A stretch of 64,000 nucleotides of DNA from Typhlomys cinereus (taxonomy: Eukaryota; Chordata; Mammalia; Rodentia; Platacanthomyidae), in assembly GCA_023101885.1 (NCBI GenBank), contig JALPQD010000004.1:14963688-15027687 (forward strand). Reading direction: 5' to 3'. The position numbers and the translations under genes are program-made. Of the stretch, positions 10,536 to 23,219 are shown piece after piece; the stretch's first letter is position 1, and every line of letters starts with the position of its first letter. The notes under the pieces were generated by a model. It worked only from the letters and a program-made list of their open reading frames with translations, was not told where the DNA came from and did not search any database.

Positions 10536-10755
10536 TCTTTTTATCTTTTATTATGTCTTAAGTATTCCTTCTAGTATTCTCTGCAGACTTGACTTGGTAG
10601 TCATAGACCTTCAGTGTGGTTTTGTCATAGAAAAGTTCTTTTGCTTTCAATCATGAATGACAGTTTAGCTGAATGTAGAATCATGGTTTGGCAGTTGTGT
10701 TAACTCATAACTTGGAATATGTTCTTCAAAACCTTCTGATTTTTAATGTCAGTTT

Positions 10756-10850
10756 TTCATGCCTGGTGGTTTTCAAAGGATCATTTGGGATCAGAACTCA
10801 AGACCTTCTTGCTTGCCATCAGATGATAAACCCCTGAGCAAACTCCAGCT
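10756..10850 (-). mobile_element. SINE head fragment
   Basis: The plus strand shows 'gatcagaactcaagacctt' and 'aacccctgagcaa', the antisense of the tRNA-like head of the local SINE family. Body and tail are missing. Confidence 0.5.
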
Positions 10851-10879
10851 TGACATTTACTTATTTGTTTATTGGAGTG

Positions 10880-11122
10880 AGAACAGGCATACATGTAACA
10901 CAGTGCCCATGTCAAGGTCCTTGCAGCTCATTCCTGGAAAGCAGATCCTGGGAACCCCAGAGCAAAGCAGATAAGAGGCAGAACAATCCAGGATGATTCC
11001 CAAAGTCACTATTGTATCCTCCACAGGCAAATGCAATGCCTTCTGATACTGACAAACCATGCCCAAATACACACAAACACACACACACACACACACACAA
11101 ACATGTATGCAAAAATAAAATA
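10880..11122 (+). mobile_element. old CA-repeat tRNA-SINE, forward strand
   Basis: The body 'gagcaaagcagataagaggc' with 'aatccaggatgattccc' is the reverse complement of the SINE body at 54560-54680. It runs into a CA repeat (11073-11099) and an A-rich tail. The tRNA head is missing or unrecognisable. Confidence 0.6.
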
Positions 11123-13283
11123 CCATTTTTTATCAACTAACATGAAAATAGGTTCTAGTAATTATGTCTATTAAAAGTCAATAAAATTAAACATGGAATA
11201 GTAAACCAAGGTAATTTAAGAGAATATCATAATAGTTATAGTTATCTAATAGCTAAAAAGGGGTTGAAGAGAAGCTGAAAATTAAAAAGATCCATTAGTA
11301 CAATAGAGAAATGATATTTTTTCCAATTTCTTTTTTTCGCACATTTTTCTTCATCCTCTTTCTTCTAATTCTTTTATTCCATTTTCTTTTTTTTCTCTTT
11401 TTAACATTGTGTATTTTTCTCATGTATTTTGCAACACTACAGTCTGATGGGCAAACTCAGTTTGAAAATTAAGAACTGTCTTCACTTCTAAATAATGATG
11501 TATATTTTCTCTCTTTGTATCCTTTCAAACGGAAACTAAATTGAAAGTAGTTATTTTGTATTGACTGCTATCACTTCCAAATCAGGAAAAGAGTAATCCT
11601 TTACAAAAAAACAAAAAACAAAAACAAGTAACTCTCATAATGAGAAAGTAGCAATTATTCATTATTATTGTGAAGTTAATTTTTTTATGTAGTAAAACTA
11701 ATTGTTTGCTGATCAAATTCATTTAATTTTTTCTTATTTATACAACTAATCACATTGTCTGGTCAAAAGTTTGTCAAGGAAGATGTTCAAGACACTAACA
11801 ACATTGCTGAACTCATTGAGGAGTGAAAAATAATCCTTTTTATGAGATTTGTTCTTAAAACACAGTATATTAAATGACTTATTTGTACGCAACTATCAAT
11901 TCTGCTCTGTGCTAAATAATACTATCCACTGAAAAGCAATTGCCACATCAGCCATACTGGTCCAACACTTCCATCTTAGTATACATGAAGTTCAGGAGGG
12001 AATACTCCTAAGTTTGAGAGCAAACTCAAGCACATAGAACATCTTCACCTTGTATACTGTATATATATGTATAACTTTTTCAGCTCATTTGTGAGAAGTG
12101 ACTCTTTTTTACTGGCTATTTACCTGGATCTATTTATTGTTTAATAGTCCATACATATAACAAGAAAAACAGAGTGCTAGGAATCTCAGCACTAATAATC
12201 AACTTCAATATGCATATTTCCCCAGACTGCCAGCATAAAAATACAGTCTGGGAACAATTATCACAGCAGAAAGTAGTATTAGAGTCTTTCATTTGTGTTT
12301 TAACACCCTGAGTATTCTAGCTTATTTCTGTCTGTTTCATGGTAGAAATGCTATCTGAACTAGTGAATAAAATAGAAAATACAAAAATGGACCGTTTAAA
12401 ATGCTCAGTGTGTCTAAGAACAAAATGTTTAACATTCTTTAAAGTGAAAATCCTGTATTTCAACATCAGATTTGTGAGAACTATTAAATTTGGTTTTCTT
12501 AAAATGTCTTCAATTTTGACATGATCCCAATTCTCCACTAAATCATGTTAGTTCTGTTCTTTAAGAATAAAAAGGCATAAATTGGAGTCCTTGGATCCCT
12601 AAGGCAGAAAGGTCGCAAAGTCCTAACCCCTGTCAGGGGGCCTGCCAACAGTTTCCTTAAAAAAACCTAAAAATCATTGATATGACACAAAACTAACGAT
12701 ATGGGAAAGACACAGTTTTGGATAATATTTGCTCTCTTCTGTTCTATCTGCTCTCTTGACTTTGACCCCATAAGATTAACTACAGAGCATATATTACCTG
12801 TTTTGAAAAATCAAAAATGAAAAAGTGCAATATTGTATTTGGTAGAACATTTGATGCCTTTAAAGTTCTGGTGCCTTTCAGTTGGCCATTGTGTTTTATA
12901 TCTGATAATAACTGTTCCAAGATGAATCACCATGGTCCACTGCACCCTATCACAACTTTGGATTAGAAAAGTGGAACTTAGAAGTATTTGTGAAGTATTT
13001 CTTGATTATTCACAAGGTAAGTGTTGATTGAAATAGGCTGCAGCAAAACACTCAGTTCATCTCTGTATACAGCAAAAGCATTGGACTGTGGTTCTGCAAA
13101 TCGACCTTCGGAGAATATTATGACCTTCAAATTGTGATTCATAGAACTGATATTTAAAACGGAATTTGTAGAAAATTCTATAAATAGGGGGAAATAATTA
13201 TTTTTAGATAATTCTCTATAAGGAATGAAATAATTGGTTTTGGCTAATTTCCAGACGACATAATATTACAATTTCAACTTTTA
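11123..13283. other. unassigned AT-rich sequence
   Basis: No gene or firm repeat is seen. A T- and C-rich stretch at 11325-11405 is low complexity. Short frames at 12317-12538 on both strands overlap each other and have no recognisable product. Confidence 0.5.
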
Positions 13284-13288
13284 TTCAC

Positions 13289-13625
13289 TGCACTAATTAC
13301 TCATTTCTATTGCTGTGACAGAACCCTCAAATTCAAGAAACTTAAGAGAGAAAGGGAGATTTATTCAGCTTATGGTCCAGAGGAGCGATGCAGTCTTTCA
13401 TGGAGAAACTGCAGACAGGCTATGTGAATACAGATATCTTGGAGGAAGAGAACTTCAAAACTGACAACTGGAAGAGCAAGCCTCTCCCAGAAGTAGGGTG
13501 GAACTACTCAACTTCAAGGCCCACCCCTATAACTGCCTTTTTCCAGCAAGTCTCCAAACTCAGAAAGGTGCCATGACCTTCCCAAACACATGAGACTGAG
13601 GGGTACAAATTTTAAATCATGGGCA
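13289..13625 (-). mobile_element. MT-like MaLR solo LTR, reverse strand
   Basis: On the minus strand it begins 'tgcccatgatttaaaat' and has 'gctgaataaatctccc', then 'cttaagtttcttg' and 'cacagcaatag', ending in CA. The 5-bp TSD ttcac is exact at 13284-13288 and 13626-13630. At 337 bp it is close to the 358-bp copies elsewhere. The 62-codon frame at 13388 is its complement and not a gene. Confidence 0.88.
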
Positions 13626-13630
13626 TTCAC

Positions 13631-14775
13631 ATATGATATATTATTTGAATAACAAAACTTCTATAAGAAGGAATATAAAGTTTAGCTGTGTATACAGAAA
13701 AGTTTACCTTTGATTTGTATTTTAAAAATCATCTATTTGGAAGGGATTTTTTAAAACTAGATCTTTTAGCAATTTCCAATTCCTATAGGTCATTATGAGG
13801 GTGTATTTTTTACTTTATTTTTATTTATTCATTTACTTTGCAGTATTACAAATTGGGTGCAGAGCAAGGCAATTTCTCTGGGACTGAACTGTATCACATT
13901 TCCTGTGTTAACTGAAAAATTCTGAAGTTATTAACAATATATCAAAGACAGAAACTTATTCATCAACAATGTATCTAAGTTCATATTCACATTTTTAAAA
14001 ACTTTTAATTTTATAAATTATTTGTTAAATGGCAGAAAAATACATGTCCGACTTATAGAAAATGGTCCAATGTAGAAATTATTTATTTTGGCATGACTAA
14101 TTTAGCTAAAGCATTATCTCACATTGTAATTTTTATTATTTTTGATGAACAAATTATATTCATTCTTCAGCATTTATCACAGACACATTTTTAATTATAA
14201 GCATTTTTTGGTTTTTGATTTTTTTTCCTTTGAGGTTACCTTTCATAAGCCCTATGTCAGCCTTGCTCTGCCTCTTCTTCAAAAGATTGTGAATACAGGG
14301 TGGGGTTATTCCAATCCTGACCCAATGAGAAAATTTTCAATTTGAATAAGCAATGCAAAAACCTCATCTGTATGCCATATTTTGAAAATAACATTCTTAA
14401 TTATCCTTCATTCGTTGATCACATTTGTTATAATCTCATATGTAATACCACTTATTTATTCAATATCTTTTAAAACTTGTCCTAAGGGTTATGTTAAAAA
14501 TATTTTCCACTTACAACAACATATATTTTGCTCAAATAAAAGTAATAAAAATGGCAAACAAGTCTTAATAGATTTCAATTCACTAAAAATTAGAGCAATT
14601 CACTAAAAATTATCCTTTGACTAAGAAAGAATTTGAACAAAAATATAAATAATATCCTTTATTTAAAATTTAATTGTAACAATTAAAACAGAATGTTATC
14701 TAGATACAATTGATGTAAATGGAAACATAACAAGAATAAGCACAAGTAAATAACAGAAACACAAGCAGACAACTA
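13631..14775. other. unassigned AT-rich sequence
   Basis: Nothing recognised with confidence. Short frames here lack any familiar motif. Confidence 0.45.
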
Positions 14776-15470
14776 AATGAAACCAGTAATCAAATTTAAT
14801 GCATGAAAACATGATAGAAATAATGAAATAAAATAGAAATCAAGCAAAGGATTAAAAATTCAAGCAGTCAAACACAAAACTCACTGACATTCTCAGCAAA
14901 AGGATGGATTATGTAGACTACAGAATATTAGAGGCAGAATACACAAAGAAAAATTAGATCATTCAATTAAAGGTATTAATAAATTCAGAAAACACATGAA
15001 CACAACATGCAGAAACTCTAGGATACTGCAAAAAAGATCAAATTTGTGAATCAAGAGAATAAAGAATCCAGCTGTTTACATGTTTTCAGGAAAGAAAACA
15101 GGAAGACAACTAGTTTTCAGGAAAGCACAGTATCACATTGGGGGAAGGCATCTACTTAAATGCTGTCAGATATGGGCAAAGCAGAAAGAATTATGGGTAT
15201 TGGGAACTAGTTGGAATGGGGAAGAAGAAGAAAAGTAGAGGGGGAAGCATGAAAAAGTTGTACATACATGTATGGAACTATCAAGGATCAAGATTTATCA
15301 ACAAGCGAAGTGGGGAAAGTAAAATAAAGAGTGTTTGGAGATGATGGAGGTCGGTGTTGAGAGTTTCAGTGTAAGTTGAAGAGATAGAGGACGTGAACAT
15401 CACTGAAATACATTGCAAATATGTATGAAAGTATCAAAGAACAAATAAAAATTACTACAAAATGCAATAA
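14776..15470 (+). mobile_element. old LINE-1/HAL1-like remnant
   Basis: Bases 14860-14990 resemble an L1 ORF1 coiled-coil region with frequent stops ('ctcactgacattctcagc' followed by 'atattagaggcagaata'). Bases 15200-15460 resemble an old rodent L1 3' end: a purine-rich tract, then 'atacattgcaaatatgtatg' and 'caaagaacaaataaaa'. The two parts may be one internally deleted element. Confidence 0.5.
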
Positions 15471-16690
15471 ATTGATAGATATAACTTACTATAAAGTTTT
15501 CTCTAATAGAATTAGCATAGTTCAGTATGAATCTGAGGCTAAAATAATCAATTGAGATAAAATAAAAATTTAAAATTTAGGAATAAATACCTAGTTACAT
15601 ATGTAAAATCATGCAGGAAGTATTAACTAAGTAATAATACTTTCCTTTGTGCCAAAATATTGAAATCTAGGAAGAAAGATAAATATCAACCTCTATCTCA
15701 AATCAAATATAAATATTTATCCAAGTTTCTCATGGAAATCACATGAGAATATGTTCACAGTCCTCATGTATGCCAAATTTTTTATGTAAGTCACACATAA
15801 AAAATAGCAGTCACACAAAATGAAAAAATCTGAGCATTGAAAACAAGCATTGTAAAACCAAATTAAATTAATATATAAGCAGAATTTCTGTAACAAAATT
15901 TTCATGTGCTCTGAGATTTCATATGTATTCTAAAACTTCAATATGTACCCTAAACATTTTTGGTGAGTTTCAATGAAACATACAAATGTACTAAATCAAA
16001 GAAGTATGCTTTTCCAAATGAAATTAAAGTTCATGTACTAAAAAGGCCTTCAGAACTTTTCTTAAAACTTTATGATAGTCACAAAAATGGAAGGAAAATA
16101 ATATATAACTGCAATATGGCTAAACAAATGGGTATATTCTTAGGATGTATAATTCATCAATAATTAATAAGCCCAATATCTATGTTCTTTGTGATACATG
16201 AATTTCAACCATATGACTAAAAGAATGCAAGTAATTGTAACAACAACTGGTAAAAATCCAGACAGTTGTGTTTTTGACAGAAGAGAGACTAGTGGCACTA
16301 TGAACAAAGGAAACATCTGATATGAGAGGAATGTTTTACAATTTTATTACCTATAGAGCAATATAGTCATCAAATTTATACAACTTTGTATTTGATATCT
16401 GTGCATTTGCTACATTTTAATGATAAACGAAAAAATAATGAAATTTAATTTTTTGTGTAGAAACTCATAGAACAAAGTGTCAAACTTGACCTATCTTGCC
16501 TGTGTAGGAATCTCAACATTTACACCACCAATGTCCTTTAATCATTTGATCCTCTACTTGGCTGCATTCACTCATTGAACATATTTTTGAAGCACCTGTT
16601 CCACACCATGAATTCAATCACGCAATGGACATACTTAGGGAATTTAGGTCTAGTGAGGAGCTGGACTCACCTGGTGAATGAGAGGAATGT
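15471..16690. other. unassigned AT-rich sequence
   Basis: No gene, RNA or repeat family is recognised. Confidence 0.45.
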
Positions 16691-16705
16691 TAGAAAGTGG
16701 TGGTT

Positions 16706-17488
16706 TTCTCATTGCTGTGTCCTACTCCTATTTTTCCATTTTCCTTTAAGCCTTTTCTTGTATTAAGATCTTCGTTTAGACAGTCTTTTATCTTTGGTTA
16801 GAAGATGACCTTGACAACCGATAAAGATGCAGCCAAAGGCAGTGCAGGAACAGCAAAACTGAAAATAATAACAAACCATAATTCAGAACACAAAAGACCC
16901 TACAAGGATCGATCACCCAGAACCAGACCAGCCAAATCTCTCCTCATCCTAAAGCTCAGAGAACCTTGTGAAAGAGGGGGGGCAAGATTGTAAGAGCCTA
17001 AAGATGGGGAGGACCAACAATATGGAAGATACTACATACGAGTAAGGGCTGCAACAGCAAGGATATTGTCACAATGTGATTGGACTTCACCTGACTTGCA
17101 CAATGGCTGACATGTCAACAACCCCCTACCACCACTACCCAAAGTCCAGCTCTGACAGGGAGAAGGCTTCAAGCAGCAGGATCCTTCAAAGGCAAGGGGT
17201 TAAACAGGCATTATAGTGTTTCCATATTAGAGGACAGCCCAAGAAGGGGCTCCAAGGCATGCTGCTGAGCCCTGCAACTTTATTAGTGAGAAGACTCAGA
17301 GGGAAATTCATTCAATGCCTACACAAACAGATGCTCTGGAGGATGGGATGGAGAAGGCAGAATAACTGAGAAAGGAGGAGGGAAGAGGAGTGAGAAAGAT
17401 GGGGGAAGTAAGAAGGGGGTAGAGAGTGGAATGGGGGGACAAAAGGGAGAAAAGGAGGGGGAGAGGGAAAAAAAGAAAAAAAGAAAAA
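16706..17488 (+). mobile_element. 5'-truncated LINE-1 (3' UTR only)
   Basis: A diverged copy of the younger L1 3' UTR. It has 'ggcagtgcaggaacagcaaa', the conserved 'agagcctaaagatggggagg', a G/A-rich tract at about 17390-17470, and a short A-rich tail. It is flanked by an exact 15-bp TSD, tagaaagtggtggtt, at 16691-16705 and 17489-17503. Confidence 0.9.
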
Positions 17489-17503
17489 TAGAAAGTGGTG
17501 GTT

Positions 17504-18955
17504 GAGTGCCGAATGCCCTTTAATTTTAGCAGGCTATAGATTTCACAAGAGCCTTAGAGAAATCACAGAAACCTAAATGGAAAAGACTGGGGTGTGGAGG
17601 CTGTGAGGGCAGTGTGGGCTTCTTATACCTCATTAGTGTGCTGCAGTCCAGTACATAAAACATTTAGGGAGTGAACATGGACAGATCCAGCTAATTCTCT
17701 GTTCTCAATCAGTTCTTACAGTAAGATTATTGACAATGTATGACTGGCTGATTTTTCAGCCTGAGAGCTGATCCAAATGCAAGGAGCTATTGAAGTTTAA
17801 ACTCCAGCAAAACATTGCTCCCTGTAAATATATAATCCTCTTTACCCTCACCTCCTCTGCCTCACTTTCTCCCAAAATGCTAGATCAGTGACTACCTTAT
17901 TGTTTATTATTATTATTATTATTGTTAATCTACTCCTTACCTCTGCCTCCCCTCTCTGGGTAGGCTTGGACATTGGAATGACTGTTTCAGTGTGTCTGAT
18001 CTTTCCTGGAGGAGGAAATCAAAATCAAGCATTTCATTCAGCACTACATTGTATAAGCTCAAAAGGATTTTTCCATAAGAGAAGTGCCTTCACTTTCTGG
18101 AAAATTAAGCAAGAGGTTCTCCAGTTGCATGGAAAATAACTACCATGGACATTCCTTTTGCTATTTTTTTAAAATTAAATCTCTGGGTAAAGGTCTTAAG
18201 AATCAATCCTGGAATTCAGTTTCCAAGACTTTTACTTCTCTAGTTAAGGACTTCCTTTCCTTTCTTGTGACATTAACTGTATTATGTTTGAAAAAGACCA
18301 AATACAATTGGTATAGCCAGTAACTTGGGACTGTCAAGTATGGATCGGTTCCCAGGACTGAAAAATAGTTTGCTACTCAAATATAGGTAAATGAGTCAGC
18401 TTGTTCCTTGAAGCTGTTTGATGGTGATTTTATCAGAAACAATGTGGGTGAACTGATACAGTTCTGGGAGAAACTGTTATGGCAGAAACTATCCACTTCT
18501 GCATTGAATTCAGTGTCTGCTACATGAATGGAAATATATGCCTAATAATACAAAATTTTTCAAATGTATATGGCAGGGAGTTCACAATGTTAGGGGTAAA
18601 TGTGCTATTGATGTTTTGCTAAAAGGATATGTAGTCCAACTTCTTTTTAAGTGGATGTGATTATTCTGTAGTGGTGGTCTTACCCTGGGCCAGAGAAGCT
18701 TCTTTTTCCAGTGGATGGTGTTTAATAAAGAGACTCATAATTGATAAAGTGTTGAGAGTAACTCAGTCTTAAGTAGCTATCTATATAACCCTGTCTGATG
18801 CCTAGGAAAAATCTTGTACGATGGTAGAAAGATTATAAAATCCTGAAGAATGAGTTATATGGAATACTGTGAAATTGACACTTCCAAGCCTTTCAAATTA
18901 ACAAAATAGATGATGCTTGGCTGCCTGCATAAGATATACACACACAAAAAAAGCC
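17504..18955. other. unassigned sequence with a short TTA repeat
   Basis: A TTA trinucleotide run lies at about 17903-17922. Otherwise I see no repeat or gene. It is somewhat less AT-rich than the neighbouring unassigned DNA. Confidence 0.45.
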
Positions 18956-19080
18956 AGGAATTGAATGGTTGCTAGCTAGTCAGGAAGAAAGGGTCAATGG
19001 GGTAAGAGAGGATAATAGGAGATATGATCATAATAAATTCTACATGTGCATAAAAATATCAAAGGAGCAAAAAGAATGCA
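18956..19080 (+). mobile_element. old LINE-1 3'-end fragment
   Basis: A purine-rich stretch followed by 'gatatgatcataataaattc' and 'catgtgcataaaaatatcaa' resembles the old rodent L1 3' end also seen near 15400. Confidence 0.45.
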
Positions 19081-19430
19081 AATTTAACATCGTAAATACT
19101 CAAAATAAAAGAATTGCATGTGTGCAATAATAAAGTTTGAAGGCATGATAAATAATTCAGTTTTATTTACCCTTCATAACATGGATCCAATTAAGAGATA
19201 AAGACATGGATTCAGGAAATGGATACAATTCTTCATGTTTTTACGTGCCAGACTATAAAAACAATATGAATTAGGTTTAAACAAATAAACTGTAAAACAC
19301 TTCACACTAAATTGTGTTTCTTTACTTTTTCACTGACCCTTTTCATCAGTTATATATACCAAAACTCAACACCTATCTTCAAGAGAACTGCATTATCAAC
19401 ACAACATGATAATTCAGAATATGCCTTTAA

Positions 19431-19560
19431 AAAAAGATAGAGGAGGAAGGAAAATAAAGAAGGAAAAAAGTAACGAAAAAAAGATACACGCAAGCAAGAA
19501 AGAAAGGAAGAAAGAGAAAGAGAAAGAAAGAAAGGAAAAAAGAAGAAAATAGGAAGAAAC
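19431..19560 (+). repeat. GA-rich low-complexity tract
   Basis: About 130 bp of interrupted GAAA/GGAA purine repeats. The reverse-strand frame through it (Phe/Ser/Leu-rich) is an artefact of this composition. Confidence 0.85.
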
Positions 19561-19814
19561 ACTCAGATTTCAATATGAAATCTAGCAACTGGAAACATAA
19601 ACTGGAAACACATTGCTACTTGAATATGAAAATGGAGTACTATTTATTATCTGTGTCAATTGAGAATCAGCAAATTTCGAATTTATTCTACGAATATTTA
19701 TGTGTAGTTGATGTGATCACTTTTTTCAACTTGGGGAAAGTTAGATATTTAATGTCCACTAATCAAATAAACATACATTTTCTTAATTTTGAATAAAAAT
19801 AAATGTAGTGTTTT

Positions 19815-19885
19815 GACTATGACTTGGTAGTAGACACTTTCCTATCATATGCAGAGCCTTAAGTTGAATTCCTAGCAAAAATTAC
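19815..19885 (+). mobile_element. ID-like SINE fragment
   Basis: 'ttggtagtagacactttcct' followed by 'agttgaattcctagcaaaa' matches the layout of a decayed ID-type tRNA SINE head. Confidence 0.4.
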
Positions 19886-20605
19886 ACTACTTCAGTCATT
19901 TTTCTTATTTCTATTTCTGATCTTTTAATTTATGATATAAATCAATAAAAAGAAATGCATCTTTCATTTGCCAAGTTTGCATGATTGCTTTGAAGATGAC
20001 TGTTGCTAAGAAGAATACTGGAAACAAATGAAAATAGAAGTCACGAGCAAGTTTCTATTTGCCTTTTAAAGATAGGTCAGGACACTAGTACTTCGTGAGA
20101 TGCATTCTACATTTATTCTTATTTTTCATGCGTCTATGCTGCACATGTCATGAACTTTCTTCACATTCTCTAAACTCTAACAATTCAAAAAAGGTGCTTC
20201 CCAAGATAGGTAACTTTCATTAATGAAATGTCACTAATGCCTTTGGGGGTCTCCAAAATAAATGGTCTCAATCCACATCCCTCTACTAGTAAGTACTTCT
20301 ATTACATATCTCCTGAAGATATATTGTAACAGACTGATTTTCTTTTTTATCACTCCTAATTAAGTTCTTCATATTTTGATGTACTGAACTCTATTTTTGT
20401 ATTGCTAGTGTGAATTAGACAATTTTATAAGTAATAATGTAAGAAATAGATTTTGATCATTTTGTTTTGGATATCTTTTATAGTTTTGGACTTAGGAAAA
20501 CATAGTAATCTTGATTTTTAAATGTGCAGTTTACATTCACAAAATGAAATTTTATATTTATGATTTTATTTTAATTTCTAACTCTCAAATTTACCAGTAA
20601 TACCA
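19886..20605. other. unassigned AT-rich sequence
   Basis: No recognisable feature. Confidence 0.4.
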
Positions 20606-20620
20606 AAATTATTGATTTTT

Positions 20621-21748
20621 TAAGTTTTTAAAATTTATTTTTCCAAATTTATTTTTCCACTCATACAAACTTGATAGATACCCCATTCCCCTTCCTCCCT
20701 CCACCCGTCCCTGAATCCCTTTGCTCCCTCCCACCTTTTCCCTGTATTTCCCCCCCTCCCTTCCTCCCATTGTTCCCTACCCCCATTCCTGGAGCATTCT
20801 TTAGTGTGCATGTCAAACTTCCCTCTGGGTCCTCCTCTCTGATGAGGTATAAAGACTCAACATTACCTAGAGCTCTTTTTTTTGGGTTCTCCTTTAGTAT
20901 AGGAACGCCATTGTGGCTGTTAATCCCTTGCCTCTAATAATCCTAGTGCCTGTGATCCATGCTAGACTTTGGGGATTCGATGATATGTTGGTAATTGCAC
21001 AGGTCATGCAAAGTTCTATTATGATTACTTCGGCCCTAACTTGTGTGGAGTGTCTTGCATATCGTTGCTTCTCCCCATCTTTAAGCTCTTACAATATTAC
21101 CACCTCCACTTCTGCAAATTTCCCTGAGCTTTAGGATGGGGAAAGAATAGGCTGTCTAGGTTCCAGGTGGTTGATATAGAGTCTCTGATGTTCTGAATTC
21201 TGGTTTGTTGATTTTTTTTTCAGTTTTGCTGCTCCTGGACCGCCCTTAGCTCCATTCTGATGGGTATTGGATGTCACCCCCTGGCCAGAGATAAAAGGCT
21301 GTTAAAATAGAGTCTTATTATAAGAGTAGATTCAAAAGAATAAGAGAGTAGGAGACTGTGGTGAGGGGGGAATCAGTCTCCCATTTGCAAAATGGTTATC
21401 TTCTATATCTGCCAAACTATATGCCCTCCCTTTCTGGTGACATCATACCTCATCAGTTGCAAGTGACCAGGGAGGAATGTCTATGAGCTTAGCTAGATGT
21501 CTCATTACCTACTTGCAGTCCTTGATGGTGGTTGATTTTCTCTGCTTTAGCATGATTCCCTTTCTCCTTGTTGCTGGCGGGGCCCTCCTTCCCCTTCCCT
21601 ACTGTTTATAATCTTTGCAATTACTATAGGTATCACAGAGATTTTTCTTTGTATGTGTCACTAAGTGGGTTTGGTACTAGGATTCACCTATTAGGGAGTA
21701 CATATGGCACTTAATTTTCTGTGTCTGGGTTTTTTCACTCAATATAAC
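20621..21748 (-). mobile_element. 5'-truncated LINE-1, ORF2 tail plus 3' UTR
   Basis: On the minus strand this carries the last 24 codons or so of ORF2 (stop at 21679-21677), the whole 3' UTR including its G-rich tract (20690-20790 as C-rich plus strand), and an A-rich end. Flanks 20606-20620 and 21749-21762 match apart from one indel and are the probable TSD. It is in the same family as the L1 at 58 kb. Confidence 0.88.
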
Positions 21749-21762
21749 AAATTTTGATTTTT

Positions 21763-23219
21763 GACACATGATATTTACTCTACTTGCCAAACTTCTTTAA
21801 ACACTGATTTTGTATCATTGAGGAATCATATAGTTAACCATTATTTCAATCAATAAATAAGACTAGACTTACAGACCTTGAATGAAACATAGTAAGAATA
21901 ATTAAAAATAATATTAATGAAACTGGTGACTAAGAATGGTAAATGATTGGTGTGCTGTCGCTTGAAAAGTCTACTGAAGGTTATGTTTTCAAAGAAAATG
22001 TGTTAATCTAGAAAAGATTTCAGACAATACAGTCACATTTTATGGTCACATAAAGTTATTTTTCTGTGATTGCACTGTATCTTATACAATGTTCTACCAG
22101 TGATATCAACTCTGAAGTGTCTAAAAGTAGCTACAACTTAGGCATCTTCTTCTGTCACTATATTTTAAATAAACAGTGTTCTGGATATAATGATCACTCA
22201 TTTTTAAGCTGACAGAGGATCTTTGGGTTAAAATAACCTAGTGAATCAATGCCTATTCAAAACATGCTCTTATGCCTCAACAATTTAATTTTCTCCTAGG
22301 ATCATTTTTGTACTCCTTCACATTATTTAACTTCCTTTCCATTTAATATGAAAAAGTATTCACAATTACTTACCATAGCAACTGCGGTGGAAGTAAATTC
22401 AAATTCCAAGACGGGTGCAAAGTTCACAGTTGCTATAATCAAGCCAAACAGTTTGCAACATGACTCCATGCAGCTTTTTTAAGGATTCTGTATCTTGATG
22501 AGAATAGTTAATGTGTAAGGAGTAGAATTTGCTTTTAATCAGTAGAAGTGAAAATTCTCAGCACCATCATCTCATCCACTGAAATAAAGCCTATCCTATT
22601 AGCATTTACATAAGAATTCATGCTGTAATTCAATGGATTAAAAATTCACATTAAATATGTGATATTGATTGCATAATTGTGTGGAATTCTACTGATAGTG
22701 CATATATGTGCAACAGGATCACAAGTTACAGAGAAAAATAGAAACAAATATTTAAGCTACCTATATAAATCTATCCTAAACACCAGTAATAGATCATTTT
22801 AGGGAAAATATGATTGGAAATTTGTTATTAAATCAGTGATTAAACTGAAATATATTACACTTTATTCCACTTTATCCCTGTACCTAAATATGCATACCTT
22901 CAATGCATTTTGCTTTTCATTCTTATTTTTCTGGTTTTCTAGAATTATTTTCTTTCAATTTTGAAACACCTTTTCCACAAATCCTGTAATATATAATTAT
23001 AAGACAGGTATTTTTGTTCATAAATTGCATACAGATATATTTTTCCCTAGGACACCTATTACTGAAATGTAAAACATACATTTTCTCTAGTACCAAGTAA
23101 TAAAAAACATATATTAACAAAAAAACACGGTCTTAATGAAACCTGAAAATTTTCTTGAGGGTATGACTGTGATAAAAGTTATTTTAATTAATAAGTTATA
23201 ATTGTCTTAATCACTGCTG
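21763..23219. other. unassigned AT-rich sequence
   Basis: No recognisable gene or repeat. Confidence 0.4.

Larger units (their letters stand above)
3140..10755 (-). mobile_element. old reverse-strand LINE-1, multiply interrupted
   Basis: Segments read as antisense L1 in collinear order. About 3140-3322, 3578-3940 and 4034-4650 are 3' UTR-like. Bases 4655-5132 hold the ORF2 C-terminus, where the 'agtattccattgtat' signature marks the end of ORF2. Bases 5737-6549, 6918-7882 and 9962-10265 continue into the ORF2 reverse transcriptase and upstream regions. The 10540-10755 piece is probably further 5'. The coding frames are destroyed. It differs clearly from the younger L1s in the window. Later insertions lie at 3323-3577, 3946-4033, 5145-5724, 6555-6912 and 7899-9945, plus SINEs at the far end. 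The ORF2 segments are firm; the 3' UTR segments are inferred from position and composition. Confidence 0.7.
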
